64,000 bases of DNA from contig NW_027185566.1 of the NCBI RefSeq assembly GCF_040183065.1, positions 248,001 through 312,000 on the forward strand, read 5' to 3'. The notes beneath the pieces were generated by a model. It was not told the origin of the DNA and did not search any database. It saw nothing but the letters and a program-made list of their open reading frames with translations. Below, one piece after another: positions 62,918 through 64,000 of the stretch. The first letter of the stretch is position 1, and every line of letters starts with the position of its first letter. The position numbers were made by a program, and so were the translations under genes. Source of the DNA: Periplaneta americana (taxonomy: Eukaryota > Arthropoda > Insecta > Blattodea > Blattidae).

Positions 62918-64000
62918 GAAAATATTTTGGATTAATTTTAGGTTTTATAGGAATTTTTGCTGTCAATTGGGTTTATGCAGCACAAACGAAGTATATTAAT
63001 TTGCAAGGAGCCAGTGCTTTTGTTAAAGGGGAATTCAAAAATATTCAGATGACAGCAAAAGGCTCCTTGTTGTTAAGTCCTGAGGTTAAAGAAATATATG
63101 ATACAAAGAACTTACTGATACAAAGTAGTTTTGCAACAGATAAAGGAGTTTATTTTTCTACTGCTAAAGATGCGGGACTTTTTTATTACGACATTGCCAC
63201 AAAAGAAACGAAAAAGCTTTATGAAAATTCACAGTCGTTGAGTATTCCTAGCTTTGCATTCAAAGATAATATTCTTTATTTTGTAGAATCTCCAAGCAAT
63301 ATACTCTATGCTTTAGATCTTGCTAAAGAGGATGCTCAACCAGAGGAGCTTCAAAAGTTGGATATAGGAAACTATATTTGGCAAATAGCGATTCAAGATG
63401 AAACTCTTTATTTTTCTACAGGAGCTAAGGCAGGCTTATTTAAACTCTCTTTGTCTGATTTAAAGAGTCGACCAGAGTCTTTATTTACGGTGGAAGAAGA
63501 AAGGCATTTTATTACAATGGTTATAAAATCTGGTAAGGCTTATCTTGGAGGAGAAGGTGCTGGAGGGGTTTATGAAGTAGATTTGGAGACTGGAAAGTCT
63601 AAAACACTTTATAACGCTTATGAGGGTGAAATATCTGATATTGTCGTCAGTGAGCGGGAAGGGATTTTTATTGCTACTTCCAATAAAGAACCCAAAACTG
63701 TTGGGGGGGAATTTGATTATACAGATACTTTGTTATCCCAACAATTAGAATATCAAATTCTCAAATCTAAGCTTATGGATGCAAAACAGATTAATGAAGA
63801 TGGTTCTTTAAAGGAAGAACAGCAAGGAGCTGCTGTGAAAAATTCTCTTTATCAAATTCAAGGAACTAAAATTAACAAACTAGTTACTTTAGATAATATG
63901 AGCCTTAATAAGATTTTTTTGACTGAAGATCAAAGACTGATGATCGGAACTTCTGGAGGGCGAATTTTTCAGTATAGTCTTAAGGATAAAACTTTGGGTC
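62914..64000 (+). CDS. Exported beta-propeller-like protein, partial (C-terminus beyond window)
   Basis: An open frame from ATG 62914 to the right edge (362 codons seen). A signal peptide precedes VYAAQTKYI. The mature part has repeated blade-like units: VYFSTAKDAGLFYYDIATKE, LYFVESPSNILYALDLAKED, LYFSTGAKAGLFKLSLSDL, AYLGGEGAGGVYEVDLETG and FIATSNKEP, each a strand pair followed by a turn and a polar segment, spaced about 45-60 residues apart. This fits a beta-propeller of unknown blade count. The ATGA overlap with the S55 gene suggests the two act together, perhaps with the propeller as substrate or docking partner. Confidence 0.72.
   Translation, partial: MRKYFGLILGFIGIFAVNWVYAAQTKYINLQGASAFVKGEFKNIQMTAKGSLLLSPEVKEIYDTKNLLIQSSFATDKGVYFSTAKDAGLFYYDIATKETKKLYENSQSLSIPSFAFKDNILYFVESPSNILYALDLAKEDAQPEELQKLDIGNYIWQIAIQDETLYFSTGAKAGLFKLSLSDLKSRPESLFTVEEERHFITMVIKSGKAYLGGEGAGGVYEVDLETGKSKTLYNAYEGEISDIVVSEREGIFIATSNKEPKTVGGEFDYTDTLLSQQLEYQILKSKLMDAKQINEDGSLKEEQQGAAVKNSLYQIQGTKINKLVTLDNMSLNKIFLTEDQRLMIGTSGGRIFQYSLKDKTLG

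Noticed and set aside
1-64000. CRISPR array, insertion sequence, prophage or integron
   Set aside because: I found no regularly spaced repeats, transposase, integrase, phage structural gene or terminal inverted repeats; gene content is uniform housekeeping.

Overview
The window is a gene-dense, AT-rich bacterial chromosome segment (I estimate roughly two thirds A+T by eye). It holds 47 protein genes, one tRNA gene and almost no intergenic space. LptD, a SurA-like chaperone, a small outer-membrane barrel, a lipobox lipoprotein and many signal-peptide proteins point to a diderm. A secreted S55-type protease, a bactofilin, a STAS antagonist, FlxA/IMPase-like and TPR proteins and the low GC make a spirochaete-type bacterium my best guess. 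This is inference: there is no rRNA and no flagellar gene here to settle it. TGA is used as a normal stop, so the code is standard.

Layout, left to right. 1-7063 (minus): murI, a SurA-like chaperone, gpmI, pyrG, mltG and a membrane sensor-like gene cut by the window edge. 7257-15532 (plus): two tandem RND transporters and pncB. 15537-23428 (minus): rpsA, a TPR membrane protein, pheT, a small coiled-coil protein, zapA, dxr, rseP. 23554-26648 (plus): a degenerate RluA-like protein, tmk, proS. 26643-35891 (minus): nadD, a lipoprotein, tig, clpP, clpX, lon, xseA, a thioredoxin-fold protein, map. 35991-38474 (plus): gatB, a small unknown gene, comF. 38493-44613 (minus): an outer-membrane barrel, an alpha/beta hydrolase, a helical/TPR protein, bactofilin, nadK, recN, a STAS protein. 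44673-48376 (plus): an IMPase-like gene, a TPR protein and a split transketolase. 48380-50742 (minus): pepF and a secreted unknown. 50908-55310 (plus): lptD, mnmD, truB. 55305-60972 (minus): era, a secreted unknown, tRNA-Ser(UGA), murF, leuS. 61106-64000 (plus): an S55 protease-like protein and a beta-propeller-like secreted protein cut by the right edge.

The genes are mostly core functions: translation (proS, pheT, leuS, gatB, rpsA, truB, mnmD, tRNA-Ser, map), proteostasis (tig-clpP-clpX-lon), envelope building (murI, murF, mltG, lptD, rseP, SurA-like), NAD(P) supply (pncB, nadD, nadK) and DNA repair (recN, xseA). Within each block genes overlap by 1-26 nt or sit a few bases apart, and all five convergent junctions lie within 18 nt or overlap, so translational coupling and read-through between neighbours look common.

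I saw no mobile element, prophage, CRISPR array or defence island. The observations most worth following are the RND pair in which only one member keeps the intramembrane acidic residues and no adaptor gene is present; a perfect 15-bp dyad that forms mirrored promoter-like elements between era and the S55 gene; a tRNA-Ser whose strong promoter seems to drive murF through a 19-nt gap; and several family members lacking signature catalytic residues (RluA-like, thioredoxin-like, STAS).
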